This document shows positions 1-11,110 of a stretch of 64,000 nt of DNA, one piece after another. Where the stretch lies: the NCBI GenBank assembly GCA_006386115.1, contig VFIW01000048.1, positions 124,001-188,000 on the forward strand. Direction: 5' to 3'. This DNA comes from Globisporangium splendens. Lineage: Eukaryota; Oomycota; Peronosporomycetes; Pythiales; Pythiaceae. The translations under genes and the position numbers were made by a program. The notes beneath the pieces were generated by a model, which saw only the letters and a list, made by a program, of their open reading frames with translations, was not told the origin of the DNA and searched no databases. The stretch's first letter is position 1, and each line of letters opens with the position of its first letter.

Positions 1-1857
1 ACACCTGCTCCATCGACTTCCGTGCCGACTCCAGCACCAGCGGCTTCACAGACACCAGCGCCACAGACAGCAGCAGCACCAGAGACAGCAGCGCCACAGA
101 CAGCAGCAACAGAGATAACACCAGCACCAGAGACAACACCAATACCAGAGAAAACACCAGCACCAGAGACATCACCAGCACCAGAGACAACACCAATACC
201 AGAGACAACACCAGCACCAGAGACTCCAGAGGCAGTAGAGACAGCCGCGCCAAGCACTCCAGCTCCATCAGACAACTCGGGGTCACAACAGGCAGAGGGA
301 GAAACACCGGCTCCAGGATCTACAGAACCGGTAGCAGGAGTAGGCGCGTCTCTGGACTCAGCGACTCCCGAACCAGCAACATCTTCGCTCGACGATGAGA
401 CCGAGAACCCCATTGATAATCCCAACGCGAACGAGACTTCGGGAAGCTCCTCGCTCGCGGGTTCAGGATCTAATTCAACGACTCCATCGACAGAGCCGAA
501 CTTTGAAGAGAACGTGATTCCAGCATCAACTCCGTCGGCAGAGCCTGAACTGGAAGAAAACGTGATTCCTGCAACAGCAACTCCGTCCCCATCGCCTACG
601 TCGGCAGCACCCGAATTAGAAGAAAATGTGATTCCAGCAGCAGCAACTCCGTCACCAGCGCCAGCTACGACTGCGCCTACTACCACCACTGCACCGCCGT
701 CGAGCGTCATCCAGCTGCCCATTTCCAATACAAACGACCAGAAAAAGACTCCAGCGCCATCACTGTCAAAGAAACCGTCTTCAGATGCGGGTCAAGTCCA
801 TGCAGCTGCATCTGGATCAATTTCGAACGCCGCCGTTGAAGGAGTCGGGAAAAACGACGGAGAACCCGCGTCATCGGCTCCTCCCACACGTCGACCCAGG
901 AAGCCGAAAAAAGGTGAATCTGCGAGCGGGAGTCAAGCAGAAGATGCGTCCGTGGAAACAAACACGAGCAGCGGCAGCGTGTACAAGATCGGCGCGACCT
1001 CCATCTTGTCGATTGTTGGCGTCATCCTTGGCATCTGCGCCGTCCTGCTATTGTTTGTGGTCATCAGCCGAAAGAAGTATGGTGAGGAGAGCGACGACGA
1101 GTTGCCAATGGCGTATGGCTACCGCATCGATGGTGGCTCGGTCGTGCGGCTGTCGCCGACGTTCTTGCACAATGGCGAGAGCTCCATGATCGGCGGCCAT
1201 CCAAGCAACTTGGACCCCGACAACACTTCTTCGTCGGGAGAGAGTGGAGAGGAGAAAAACGTGTACTTTGGCAACAGCATGATGTTTGACAACTACCAGA
1301 CGAACATGGACATCGACACCATGGCGGCAGCATCGTACTCGAAGCAGTCGGAGGGCTTCCAGTCGATTTACTCGTCCATGGCTAGCCAAAACAGCGAGTC
1401 CTGGAGCTCCGTCTTGGATTCGGACATCGACCAGAGCCACACGTCGCGGAACACGCGAGACACGACGCTCAGTGGCTTGACAACAACGCCTCTGCATTCC
1501 GAGTGTGGGAGCACTCGAAGCCGATTTCAGAGCGGCAACAGTCGGGACACGTACGCAGACGATGTCATGAGTGACACGAGCAGCAATTACCGCTCCACCG
1601 GCGCCACATCGATGGCATCACCGTTCGCTCGTGACACAGCGCAGCAAGGATACGACGTGTACGCCGCCGGCAACCAGCGACTGACAGCAGGGGGCAGCGC
1701 CGCACCACCGCGGTCCACGGCGGCCAACAGCTTCTACCGGACGTCCAGCGTTGCGCGGTCCTCGGGGTACTCGGACTACCTCGATGGCGACGCGGGTCGC
1801 TCGACCGGCGCGAGCTCCATCTACAGCGTCGGGAACGGGTCTCCGTTTAATGTTTAG
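1..1857 (+). CDS. Mucin-like Pro/Thr/Ala-rich single-pass membrane protein (5' partial)
   Basis: The frame is open from base 1, so the true start and any signal peptide lie left of the window; the GTG at 22 is not a credible start. The visible part begins with a long Pro/Thr/Ala/Glu-rich stretch holding short tandem repeats of the type PAPETTPIPE. Three copies of a longer unit containing EENVIPA follow (about codons 165-215). Such composition is typical of O-glycosylated or wall-associated ectodomains. One hydrophobic helix (about codons 330-352, before RKKYG) is followed by a roughly 260-residue Ser/Asn/Asp-rich cytosolic tail without a recognisable domain. The same layout, and a tail containing TSRNT, occurs in the minus-strand gene at 7756-9359, so the two may be distant paralogs. 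No enzymatic function can be assigned; cell-surface sensing or wall anchoring is inference. Confidence 0.75.
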   Translation, partial: TPAPSTSVPTPAPAASQTPAPQTAAAPETAAPQTAATEITPAPETTPIPEKTPAPETSPAPETTPIPETTPAPETPEAVETAAPSTPAPSDNSGSQQAEGETPAPGSTEPVAGVGASLDSATPEPATSSLDDETENPIDNPNANETSGSSSLAGSGSNSTTPSTEPNFEENVIPASTPSAEPELEENVIPATATPSPSPTSAAPELEENVIPAAATPSPAPATTAPTTTTAPPSSVIQLPISNTNDQKKTPAPSLSKKPSSDAGQVHAAASGSISNAAVEGVGKNDGEPASSAPPTRRPRKPKKGESASGSQAEDASVETNTSSGSVYKIGATSILSIVGVILGICAVLLLFVVISRKKYGEESDDELPMAYGYRIDGGSVVRLSPTFLHNGESSMIGGHPSNLDPDNTSSSGESGEEKNVYFGNSMMFDNYQTNMDIDTMAAASYSKQSEGFQSIYSSMASQNSESWSSVLDSDIDQSHTSRNTRDTTLSGLTTTPLHSECGSTRSRFQSGNSRDTYADDVMSDTSSNYRSTGATSMASPFARDTAQQGYDVYAAGNQRLTAGGSAAPPRSTAANSFYRTSSVARSSGYSDYLDGDAGRSTGASSIYSVGNGSPFNV

Positions 1858-2881
1858 TGAGTTGATTGAGCACGCAGTTGGTTGGTTGCTCAACAGTAGA
1901 AAAAAAAGTTCGACCTCATTTTTTCCTAGTGCACGTCACCGAGTGGTTGGTTGTATTGCGTCTGCCGTCGCTTGCTGCTTCACGTCGTTCGCATACATCG
2001 TGTAGATGCTATCGCTAGCGTTAAAAGAGCATGGCTAAGGTGGTGTTTGATGCCCGCATGTTCGCAGAGAGAGAGAGAGAGAGAGACGCATAAACGCACA
2101 CACACACACATGCGCACATCCATTTTCGGCAACTTCCATGATGATCACACAATGTTGCAAAGAAAACATGCGTAATTACACCTGAATCAGTCGTAAAAAC
2201 ACGCATTCTCGTAAAAAGATCCAAACCACAGAAAAACTGCTTCAACATCCACACAACCCAAAAAATCGAACGTTTTTGTTTCTCTAAACGGGTGGGTTTT
2301 CACATCCGGGTCTATAAACCCATGGGTTTTTGGGTTTAGGCTTCTTGAAGCGGCAAAAAAGATCGAAAAGTAGCACCTCTCTTGCGGAAAGAAGCCAAAG
2401 CGCCGACGAAAGAAGGATTTCTTTCTTTATATATAAGGACAGAACAGGCGCCGCGTGAGTGAGTGAGTGAGTGAGTGAGGGAGGGAGGGAGCGCACGCCA
2501 GCCAGTTAGTTACCGGAAGAGAGCACCCGCCGCCTTCTCCCGCGACGCTTTGTATCGCTCGCAGTCGCATGCTCCAGTGAGCTCTCCGCTATTGTGTTAT
2601 TGCGGCTCGAATCTCTTCCTCAGCTCTCCCTGAGTTGGATCTTGTGAGTGGCGATAAGGCTCCATATACACACAGACAGGCAACACCAGTGGTGAGCGGC
2701 TTTTGAATATGCGAGTGTGCATATGTGAAAAGCAAGAGATACAAGATCTTAATGTGTATTGTGAGTGTTGTCTGCTGTCCGCAGGTATTATAATCGTTTC
2801 GCGTGGCAACGTTGATAATCTCCTCTACAGCACAAGAAAGCAGCCAAGTGAGAGGGCGGAAAGGAGTCGCGAAAGAAAAAA
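1858..2881. other. Intergenic region with simple repeats
   Basis: About 1 kb between the mucin-like gene and the AGC kinase with no supported gene. It contains a (GA)n run at 2065-2086, a (CA)n run at 2097-2110 and a (GAGT)n/(GGGA)n tract at about 2455-2490. The latter probably lies in the promoter or 5' leader of the downstream kinase. Short reading frames here are composition artefacts. Confidence 0.6.
2455..2490. repeat. (GAGT)n/(GGGA)n microsatellite
   Basis: Tandem GAGT units pass directly into GGGA units. The tract lies roughly 400 bp upstream of the AGC kinase coding region. Confidence 0.8.
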
Positions 2882-3002
2882 ATGTTTCGAAAAAAAGTGC
2901 AGGATGAGAAGGTATGAGTGCGGTGTTGTGTGCAGCAGCTAGTGTTCATGCTGCCGATTGCTGGTTGTCGGAGAGTTGGCTAATGCGCTGCGTGCTGTCT
3001 GT

Positions 3003-4229
3003 ATGCAACAGGACGTTCCAGAGGAAATGATCTCGGCAGCTGCACCGGTCGTGCCGCCAAGGGAGCAGATCAAGTACACTTTGGACGACTTCGAGCTGCT
3101 CGCGACACTCGGTACTATACACGCCGCACGATATATCTTTTCTACGGCTGCATTGGTTTTAGTGAGCCTTTTAACGCGGCTAATGCATTTGTGTGTATTT
3201 CTGTGCAACGCAAAAACAGGCACAGGCACGTTTGGTCGTGTACGACTCGTTCGCCTGCGCGAGGCTGGAACCTTCCACGCGCTGAAAATCCTGAAGAAAA
3301 GCGAGATCCTTCGACTGCAGCAACTGCATCACATCAAGTGCGAGGTGGAGATCCTGAGCATGATTGACCATCCGTTTATCGTGAATTATTTGGGCCATTT
3401 CCAGGACGAGAAGCGACTCTACTTGGTGCTGCAGTATGTGCAAGGAGGCGAGCTGTTTTCCTATTTAAGACGCCAAGGTCGCTTTGCCGACCACGTCGCG
3501 TGCTATTACACGACCCAGTTGGTGCTCGCGATCTCGTACCTCCACGCGCAGCATATCATTTACCGCGATCTCAAGCCGGAGAACCTGCTGATCACGTCGG
3601 AAGGATCCATCAAGATCACCGACTTCGGCTTTGCAAAGATCGTCGAAGATAAGACGTGGACGCTGTGTGGCACGCCGGAGTATCTGGCGCCAGAGATCAT
3701 CCAGAGTAGGGGCCACGGCAAGTCAGTGGATTGGTGGGCGCTCGGGGTCCTCATCTACGAGATGCTCGCGGGGTACCCTCCGTTTTACGACGAGAATCCT
3801 TTTGGCATTTACCAAAAGATTCTGAATGGCAGAGTGGAGTTCCCGAGGCACATAGACTCGAAAGCAAAGGATCTGATCAAGAAGCTGTTGACGCAAGACC
3901 GAACCCGGCGACTCGGTAAGTACAGAATGAGTGGCAATTTGTGAGAAAAGGTACAAAAATGTGAGGAACTCACCTAATCGTGAACGTTGTTGCTCGTTGG
4001 CTTAGGATGCTTACGAGGTGGTTCGGAAGATGTGAAGAAGCACCGGTATTTTTCTCGGGTGGACTGGGACGCCGTGTTCAACCGAACAGAGACACCGCCG
4101 TACTTGCCGCACGTGGGCGGTCCAGGCGATCACCAGAACTTTGACGAGTACCCAGACTCGCCCATGGACGATTCGGTCGTGCTCTTTGGAGAAGACAAGG
4201 CTGCCTTCGAAGCCTTTGATCAATTTTAA
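3003..4229 (+). CDS. cAMP-dependent protein kinase catalytic subunit-like (AGC kinase)
   Basis: Exons 3003-3111, 3220-3915 and 4006-4229 join in frame to 342 aa; introns are 108 and 90 nt with GT..AG ends. The product is almost entirely kinase domain: glycine loop GTGTFGRV formed across intron 1, ALKILKK, catalytic loop YRDLKPEN, DFGFAK, and activation segment TWTLCGTPEYLAPE with the AGC activation-loop threonine. The protein ends in FDQF, the FxxF C-terminus typical of PKA rather than the longer hydrophobic motif of other AGC kinases. It should phosphorylate Ser/Thr in basic contexts in the cytosol under control of a cAMP-binding regulatory subunit. The ATG at 3003 is in frame. An upstream exon 2882-2911 (ATG, ten codons) spliced over 2912-3011 with good GT..AG signals also stays in frame and would replace the first three residues. 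Confidence 0.9.
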
Positions 4230-5136
4230 CAAATGAGCGCCAACTCGTTGATCACCTAAATTGTTTCCTACACGAACACAGGCTATTACAGTACTGACAG
4301 AGAGCCTGGAGCAGATAAATATAAAAAAAAGCATACTTCTTTGTACGATGCGAGGATCTGAGACTCGGGCACGCTTTCCATTTTTGTGTGGATGCCATGT
4401 AGTTGAGTGCGCATATGAAGTCTTCAACGAGCTGAAGTCAGTGGAGAACGGCTGAATGTGATGTGGAGTCCATGGAGTACGGCTTCGCGTTGGTTCAGGC
4501 AATGAACGCGCTGGTAGCAACTCGTCGTCTCTCATTTGCATTTGGATCCCACCAATTTGGATCCCATTTCAAATGGGTACACATCTGCACTACAGTCGAA
4601 ACTCTTGATTCTGATATGTCCCTCTGTGCGACTGAAGTGACCCATTTTGGTTACGCTCGAGACCGTCCCTTTTTTTTCGAGTGTAACCCCTTATTGAGGG
4701 CTTTTTGGTACGAATAATCGCGTGCGCCTTTCGTAAACTGAGCCTGGTGTGTATTTCATGTATCGACATTGTACACAAGTGTGTTGTGTACGCTACCCCC
4801 TCCCCTTCCGCGTCCATTCCTCTGCTGCTCACCAACCACAAGAACACAAACCTGGCGAGGACACCACAATGCTGCCAATATCCTATTAAGCAGTTTCAAA
4901 TTTGCATCTCTCTTTTTTATGGACTCTTGTGTGGCAGACAATGCATTTTTTGATATGCTGTTTCATAGGTTTGTCAACACCATCGGATTTGGCTCTCATC
5001 ACCATGTACTGACTTTAGTGATGGTGATTCCGCATTCACCTTGCACCTTGTTGAGTGTGCTTTCCACCTTCAGCCAGAGCCATTGGCATTTTGGAAGTCC
5101 ACCGAACAAGTCGCTCCCCGCCTTAGTAGACTCAGC
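4230..5136. other. Intergenic region, nothing recognised
   Basis: About 900 bp between the kinase and histidinol dehydrogenase. There is no conserved frame, RNA gene or repeat beyond short homopolymers. The last 100 bp should hold the promoter and leader of the dehydrogenase. Confidence 0.5.
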
Positions 5137-6584
5137 ATGTCGGAAGCCGCCCCATTGAAGCAGATCGCGCCGGACCAGGTGGCGAGTTTCGCGTACGACC
5201 CTGTGGACCCCCGCGCTCTCGTGGATGCGCGCACGATCGTCGACGACGTGCACACGAACGGCCTCGCGGCGCTGCGCCAACACGCCGCGCGCCTCGGAGA
5301 TATCGCCGACGTGGACCAGCCGGTCCTCATCTCCAAGCAGGAGCTCCACGACGCGTACCTGAAGCTCCCGGAGAACGAGCAAAAGGTGCTCGAGCGCACC
5401 ACGCAGCGCATCAAGCTGTTTGCGCAATCGCAGCGCGCGTCGATCCAGAACTTCCAGCAGAAGATCGATGGTGGCTTTGCCGGACAGGATGTCTCGCCGA
5501 TGAACGCGGCGGGCTGCTACGCGCCTGGCGGACGAGTAAGTGCTGCGTATGCTGCTAAAGTGTGGTGAAAAGGGTGTATGATGCTGACATGTTTATTTGG
5601 ATTGTGCGTTTGCGATTTTAGTACCCTCTTCCATCGTCAGTGCTCATGACCGCTGTGACGGCGCGCGTCGCTGGTGTGAAGACGGTTGTGGTGTCTTCGC
5701 CACGCCCGGCGCTTGCCACGCTTGCGGCTGCATACCTCGCGGAGGCCGACTACTTCCTCGCCGTTGGCGGCGCTCAGTCGATCGCTGCTATGGCGTACGG
5801 CGTCGGCGGTATCCCACCATGTGACATCATCGTGGGTCCTGGCAACAAGTGGGTCACTGCCGCCAAGTCACTTGTGTTTGGCAAGTGCGCTATCGATATG
5901 CTCGCTGGTCCTTCGGAATGCCTCGTGATTGCTGACGGTTCGGCGAACCCGGACACCATTGCGGCCGATTTGCTTGCTCAAGCCGAGCACGACACGGCTG
6001 CTGTGCCAATCCTTGTCACTACGAGCCAACAAGTGATCGATGGCGTGAACAAGAGCATTGAAGCTCAGCTTGCGACGCTCCCAACTGCTGCCACTGCTCG
6101 CGTCAGTGTCAAGAATGTACGTATGCGAGAGATGCGAATGTTGTTGTGTGGGTGATCAATGGACTGACGCTTGTGACTTGCTATGCTATGATTATGATTC
6201 CAATAGGGTTTCGCTGTGCTTTGCCCTGACATGGATACCTGCGTGTCCGTTTCCGACGTGCTCGCGCCAGAGCACTTGGAGGTGATCACGGAGAACGCCC
6301 AGGAAGTTGCCAACAAGGTGGCGAACTACGGTGGTCTTTTCATCGGCGGCCGTGCTGCCGAAGTGTTCGGTGACTATGGTGCTGGTCCAAACCACGTGTT
6401 GCCAACGGGTGGCACTGCCAAGTACACTGGCGGTTTGTCCGTGCACACGTTCCTGCGCATCCGCACGTGGATGCGCATCGATGACGCCGAAGCGTCGCAA
6501 TCGTTAGTGCAAGACTCTGCTCTGTTGGCGCGCATGGAGGGACTTGAAGGTCACGCCCGAGCAGCAGAACAACGTTTGCTGTAA
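5137..6584 (+). CDS. hisD: Histidinol dehydrogenase
   Basis: Exons 5137-5535, 5622-6116 and 6207-6584 give 423 aa, the usual size for a monofunctional HisD. It catalyses the last two steps of histidine synthesis, oxidising L-histidinol to L-histidine with two NAD+ and a zinc ion. Seen motifs: YAPGGR followed by YPLPSSVLM, GPGNKWVTAAK, DMLAGPSE, the zinc-site region LLAQAEHD, APEHLEV with the catalytic Glu-His pair, HVLPTGGTA, and the C-terminal GLSVHTFLR histidine. In many fungi this activity is fused to other His enzymes (HIS4); here it stands alone. Both introns (86 and 90 nt) are phase 0. The start is the first ATG in frame and gives no extra presequence, so cytosolic location is likely. 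Confidence 0.95.
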
Positions 6585-6711
6585 GAAGATGACTAAAGTG
6601 TAAAGGAATCCCGGCATGCATCCCTTCGTTTGTGTTTGTGTATTGCGTATCTTGGTATTGGTCTAAAAGAATGTGGAATGCTATGGAGCGGCTTAGATTG
6701 CCGTCCACTCG

Positions 6712-7332
6712 TCAGCCAAAGAGCTGCGAGACATACTGGAATGGCACTGCGAGCAGTTTGCGCGTTGTTTCGGCTTCGCGTGGGAACAAATAGGTCACGA
6801 TATGGAACGGATTGATGCTGTACTCGGTTTTCAGCACGAGCGCGAGCAAGCCGAGCGTGATGGCGTAGAAGCACACGTCCAGGTATGAGCTGTAGTTCAT
6901 GACCGACGACGATGACGACGAGTGCAGGTCGACGCCTTTGGTCGCGTCGACCTTGACGCGTTCCAGTAGCTCCACCATTTTCGACATCTCGAGACCCAGG
7001 AGCTCCTGCAGCTTGTGGATTTTCATCTCCTGGGCTGCTTTCTCGATCTCTCTGTTTCGTTCAAGTCGCTCTCTCGCAGTGCTGGATGAAGAGTCGACAA
7101 TCCTTTCCGGTGCTTGGAGCGCCGAGACGCAGCAGGACGTGCCAGTCCTCGCCTCGTCACCACCGAGTTGGTCCAGGGGATCGCTGATGCTCTCTGGACA
7201 AGCAGCAGTTTTGTTCGAGACGCTGAAGTCTTGCTCGGTGGAGTCAAAGGGCTCGTCGAGGAAAATGCTCAAGACGAATATGACGACGACCCCGAACACG
7301 AGACCCAGGCCAACGCTCTGCGCTTCGTCCAT
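6712..7332 (-). CDS. Predicted two-TM protein with central coiled coil
   Basis: An uninterrupted 206-aa frame read from the ATG at 7332. It begins with MDEAQSVG and a hydrophobic helix (about residues 7-24), then has an acidic Ser-rich linker. A charged helical stretch (about residues 85-130) with heptad-like Leu/Met spacing follows, and a second hydrophobic helix lies near residues 150-170, before a short basic C-terminus. No family is recognised. It could be an ER or outer-mitochondrial-membrane protein. The frame is open further upstream, so a start up to about 7630 or an upstream exon cannot be excluded. It is convergent with hisD, 127 bp away. Confidence 0.6.
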   Translation of the reverse strand: MDEAQSVGLGLVFGVVVIFVLSIFLDEPFDSTEQDFSVSNKTAACPESISDPLDQLGGDEARTGTSCCVSALQAPERIVDSSSSTARERLERNREIEKAAQEMKIHKLQELLGLEMSKMVELLERVKVDATKGVDLHSSSSSSVMNYSSYLDVCFYAITLGLLALVLKTEYSINPFHIVTYLFPREAETTRKLLAVPFQYVSQLFG

Positions 7333-7755
7333 GGCGAAAGCTTTTTCCAGCGATGCGCTAGTGATAAATGCGCAAAATGATGTGGTACTTGGGCGAGCGT
7401 TGCAGCCGTCCGTTTCACAAAAAGAGAAACACATTGCGAAACAGAGAAGAAAGTGCACGATGGCTATTTGGATCTCATGCCGAATCTGGAGCGCATCGAT
7501 GCTTCTGCCATTACAGGTGAGTGGCATGGTTGTTTGCGTGAAAATGCAACTTTCAATGCAAATGGATCCCAATATTGCAAATCCATCGCGATGTATCTGT
7601 GTGTGTTGTTTTCGCTTATATTTACAATACACTGGCGTACGTTGGTGCTCTCCATCGCTGGAGAGATAATGAAGATGAGCGCTACCTTGGCACTCTTCTC
7701 AAGAAATACTTGCTTCTATCGAGCTGCGTTACATACTAAAACTTTGTTGGTCATC

Positions 7756-9359
7756 TTAGAGCTGCTGCGTATTGCGAGACGTGTACTCCGAGTCCGTGGA
7801 GAACCGGGAGGACACGGCGGAGCCGCGCTCCGAGCCGTACGACTCGAGCATCGCGTAGCTGTCGCCTGTGTCGCGCATCTCGTCCATCCAGTGGCTCTGC
7901 GTGTTGCCGTTGTGGCTGTTGTTGTGTCCCGCCAAGGCATCGCCCATGGCCGATTCGGCGCCGACGCTCAAGCCCTCGCTGCCAGGCATGCCTTGCACGA
8001 ACGAGTTCATGTACCCGACGTCGCTGTACGACTCGGAGTACGACTCGGCGTAGGATCCCGCAAACGAGTGATTGAACTCCATGGAGCCGTCCAAGTTGCT
8101 CACCGACGGGCGCGACAATTGCACGTGGCTCTTGACGAATGGCGGCGATTCTTGCTCCGGTTCGCTCGCAAATCGCGGTGCTGGCGCTGGTGGTGGACTT
8201 GGCGGCGCCGCGTTGTTGTTCGCGTTGCTGTTGTAGTTGTTGGTGTTTGCGTTGCTGTCGTAGTTGTTGCTAGCGGCAGTGTTGTTGTACGCGTTGTTAC
8301 TGACCGTGTAGCTGTTACCGAACGTGCTGCTCTGCTCACTCACGGCCGAGGTGGAGGCCATGATCGGCATGTCCTGGCTGGACTGACGCTCCATCTTGGC
8401 AAAGTTGTAGTCGGCTTTCTCCTGCGAGCCCAGTACTGTCACTTCATGCGGCGACGACGGGTACTCGAAGTGCTTCCCGGTGTCATCCTGCTCCTCTTTG
8501 CCCGAGCGCAAGTGGCGGTACATGAAGAAGCCCGCGATACCCAAAAAGGCGAGCACCGCGATGATGATGCCGACAACAGCACCGGCAGACATTCCTCCTG
8601 AATCCGAGTCGTCCGAGGCTCTGGTGTTCGCTTCAGTTGTCGCCTGTGGAGATGAAGAAGGCGCAGTTGTAGAAGATGGCGCTGACGAAGTAGACTCGAC
8701 GGCAGGCAGCGAGGTTGTGGGCGAGACAGCGGGTGTGGGTCCGGGAGTAGTGACTGGAGTCGCTGTCGGACTTGGCGTCGGGCTCGGTGTGGGACTGGGA
8801 CTCGGCGACGGGGAAGGCGTCGGCGAAGGCGAGGGTGAAGGCGACTGGGAGGGCACGGGCGTTTGGCCAGGAGCTACGGACGGAGATGCGCTAGGAGCAG
8901 GCGTCTGGCCGTTGGTGCTGTTGCTGTTGTTACTCGGACTGGCAGCACCGCTGGGACTCGGAGCAGGCGTGGCCGGGAGGTTGTTGGTGTCGCTCGGTCG
9001 TGGCGTGCCGTCGTCAGCAGTCACTGCTATCGGAAATGAGCACACGAAGCCACCAAATGCGCACGTGAGACACAATAATTAGAGGGATGAATGGTGATGG
9101 GATGCAAGACAGTCAGTGTGGTGTGTCGTAGGGTTGTTGGGGGGGTGGACGTGCGCATCATGCATGACGCGCGTGGCGTTCTCGGAATCTCGGAACGCGC
9201 ACGCACCACGACCGCAAGCAGCAGCACACCCAATACATTCGCACACATGCATCCACGACTGTCGCAAACACAGCTCATTGCGCGCTTGCACGCACCTAGG
9301 ATCGTGTGAGTGGACTGCAGTAGCACGGCAGCCGCGAGAACGACGTGCACGAATCGCAT
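7756..9359 (-). CDS. Secreted-type Pro/Ser/Thr-rich single-pass membrane protein
   Basis: Two exons: 9296-9359 encodes a 21-residue signal peptide (MRFVHVVLAAAVLLQ...), and 7756-9026 encodes the rest. The 269-nt intron has GT..AG ends and phase 1; splicing gives ILAVTADDG across the junction. The mature part starts with a Pro/Ser/Thr-rich ectodomain including long PSPSPTPSP runs (mucin-like, probably O-glycosylated). It continues with one TM helix (GAVVGIIIAVLAFLGIAGFF) and a roughly 230-residue Ser/Asn-rich cytosolic tail with Asn-rich and Pro-rich patches. The total is about 445 aa. It resembles the truncated gene at 1-1857 in layout and in ending near YTSRNT. No catalytic domain is visible; a cell-surface or wall-sensor role is inference. 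Confidence 0.8.
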
Positions 9360-11110
9360 TATTGCACCACTCGGCAATCAGCGCTTCAGACAGTGCCTTA
9401 GACGCACGTGATGAGAATAAATATACGCGACCAACGTACGAGGCACGAGACGCGAATTAGGAAATGGCGCAATGCAGAGGAAGGCGGCAATAGGGAGGCA
9501 AATGATGAAGACGAGTGTCTGTAAAGGAGCGCGGACTCGACATGCCCGCGCCGTTACGCCAAGACGCATATTGCATTGGGAGCGTCCCTGGATAAACCCG
9601 CGCAGATGTTGGGATTTCTATTTTTGCTATTGGAAGGCAGTGCATGTTGTCGTTGCCTTTGGTGCATTTTCTACCAAATGATCCCCAGCCACACGGTCGA
9701 GGGAAGGTAAAGAAAAGAACCGACCGCGCTGACTCTTTGCAGCTGATCACTTGTTTTAGTACATGAGTAGAGTGGAAGGCAGATTGAAGAAACCAGAGTA
9801 CTGAGTTGTGATGCTAGCCAGTGGCACAGAATGTTCCGCTCTCTTTTTTTCACCTAGCATCCCTGCTGAACTGTTCGCCGTTCTGTTTTGTGTCGTCCAA
9901 CTGTCTTCTGCTAAAGACACATTTAAGAGTTCATAACATCTAAATATGATTCATCGTCTTTCCAATTTGCTTGACTGTGGTACAAGTGCTGCCTTCCATA
10001 TAGAATATATCTATGCTGCTGGATTGTGCAACAATGCTATTCTAGAGGGAACTGAGAACGTGGTGCTGTGGCTGTGCTGAGGTTTCCCTTTCCGAAATGA
10101 TTGGGCACATCCACACAACTGACGCTGCAAGTGACACTGTGAGAAAGGTCACTCCATGCAGAAGACAAAAGCGAGGGTTGTCAACGCCGAGTACCTGTAA
10201 ACTCATTTGCTGTTCATTGCAGGCGTTGGGGATGACGCAGCGACTTGCATGCATTTTTGTCGTTTGCCGCGAATGTGAATCAATGGAAGATCCCAGCTTC
10301 TTCCACTTGAGACGACGTCCCCTCTCTCTCGTTTTCTATCGATTGGGGTTCAGAAAGTGTCAAGACATGTTTTCTATTGCATGTGTGACGCTCCATAGCT
10401 CTACAGCCATCCATAGGACAACAGCATGCAAGCGACAACGGTGCTCGAAACTTGCTGCAACACGCGACTTGAGCGCTATGACTGGGCAGGATACTTTTTT
10501 CTTCTTCTTCTTCAGTCCGACAAACACCAGACACGTCAACATGGAAAATACTGAGGTTGCACCAGTATTTTGATGCATCAGTTTCCAAAAGGGTTGACTA
10601 CACCTTGTGCCTTTTAAAGTACGAAGCACGTGGCCCACACAAACTGGGTCTCAACCCATCCGAAAGCTCCCACTCCACAAACCAAGTCTCGGTTCCTTGT
10701 TTACAAGACACGATTATTCAAGCTCGAATACACTCTGTTGCAACTTTGACACGATATCAGATTTCGTCTCTTGACTTGTAAAACAGTTTTCTTGAATATT
10801 TGTTTCTCTGAGCTCTACCCATTCCACCTCGCAAGGTTTTATCTGTTGGTGTCGACTCCCGAAGCCAAACCTCACACAATGTGTGCCTCTTTCACACACA
10901 CACACACTCATACAAACCGCAATATCCCAACGCGAGAAGAAGCCTGCGTTCTTCCTTCTTTCCGCTTCATTCGCCCCCGCTCCGCATCGCGTGCTCCTCT
11001 ACACACCACGCGCCTCCATCCGTCTGGTAGTCGCTAGTCGATTGTCCCGTTCATTCGAGTCTCTTCCCTCCCTCCCCTCCCTATCTCGCTTCTCTCTCTC
11101 TATTGCAAGA
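9360..11110. other. 1.75-kb intergenic region
   Basis: This region separates two divergent genes (minus-strand membrane protein, plus-strand RBR ligase). I see no conserved frame, tRNA-like box or inverted repeat. The final 100 bp is pyrimidine-rich, as is usual upstream of oomycete start codons. Confidence 0.5.
11048..11064 (+). promoter_or_regulatory. Possible oomycete initiator (INR)-type start-site element
   Basis: A TTCATTC core followed by pyrimidines lies about 60 bp before the ATG at 11111. It resembles the 16-nt oomycete core promoter (GCTCATTY followed by a WTTY-like flank). Similarity by eye only. Confidence 0.3.

Noticed and set aside
7453..8601. 382-codon plus-strand frame opposite the second mucin-like gene
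   Set aside because: Val/Arg-rich antisense shadow; the minus strand has signal peptide, TM helix and consistent splice sites.
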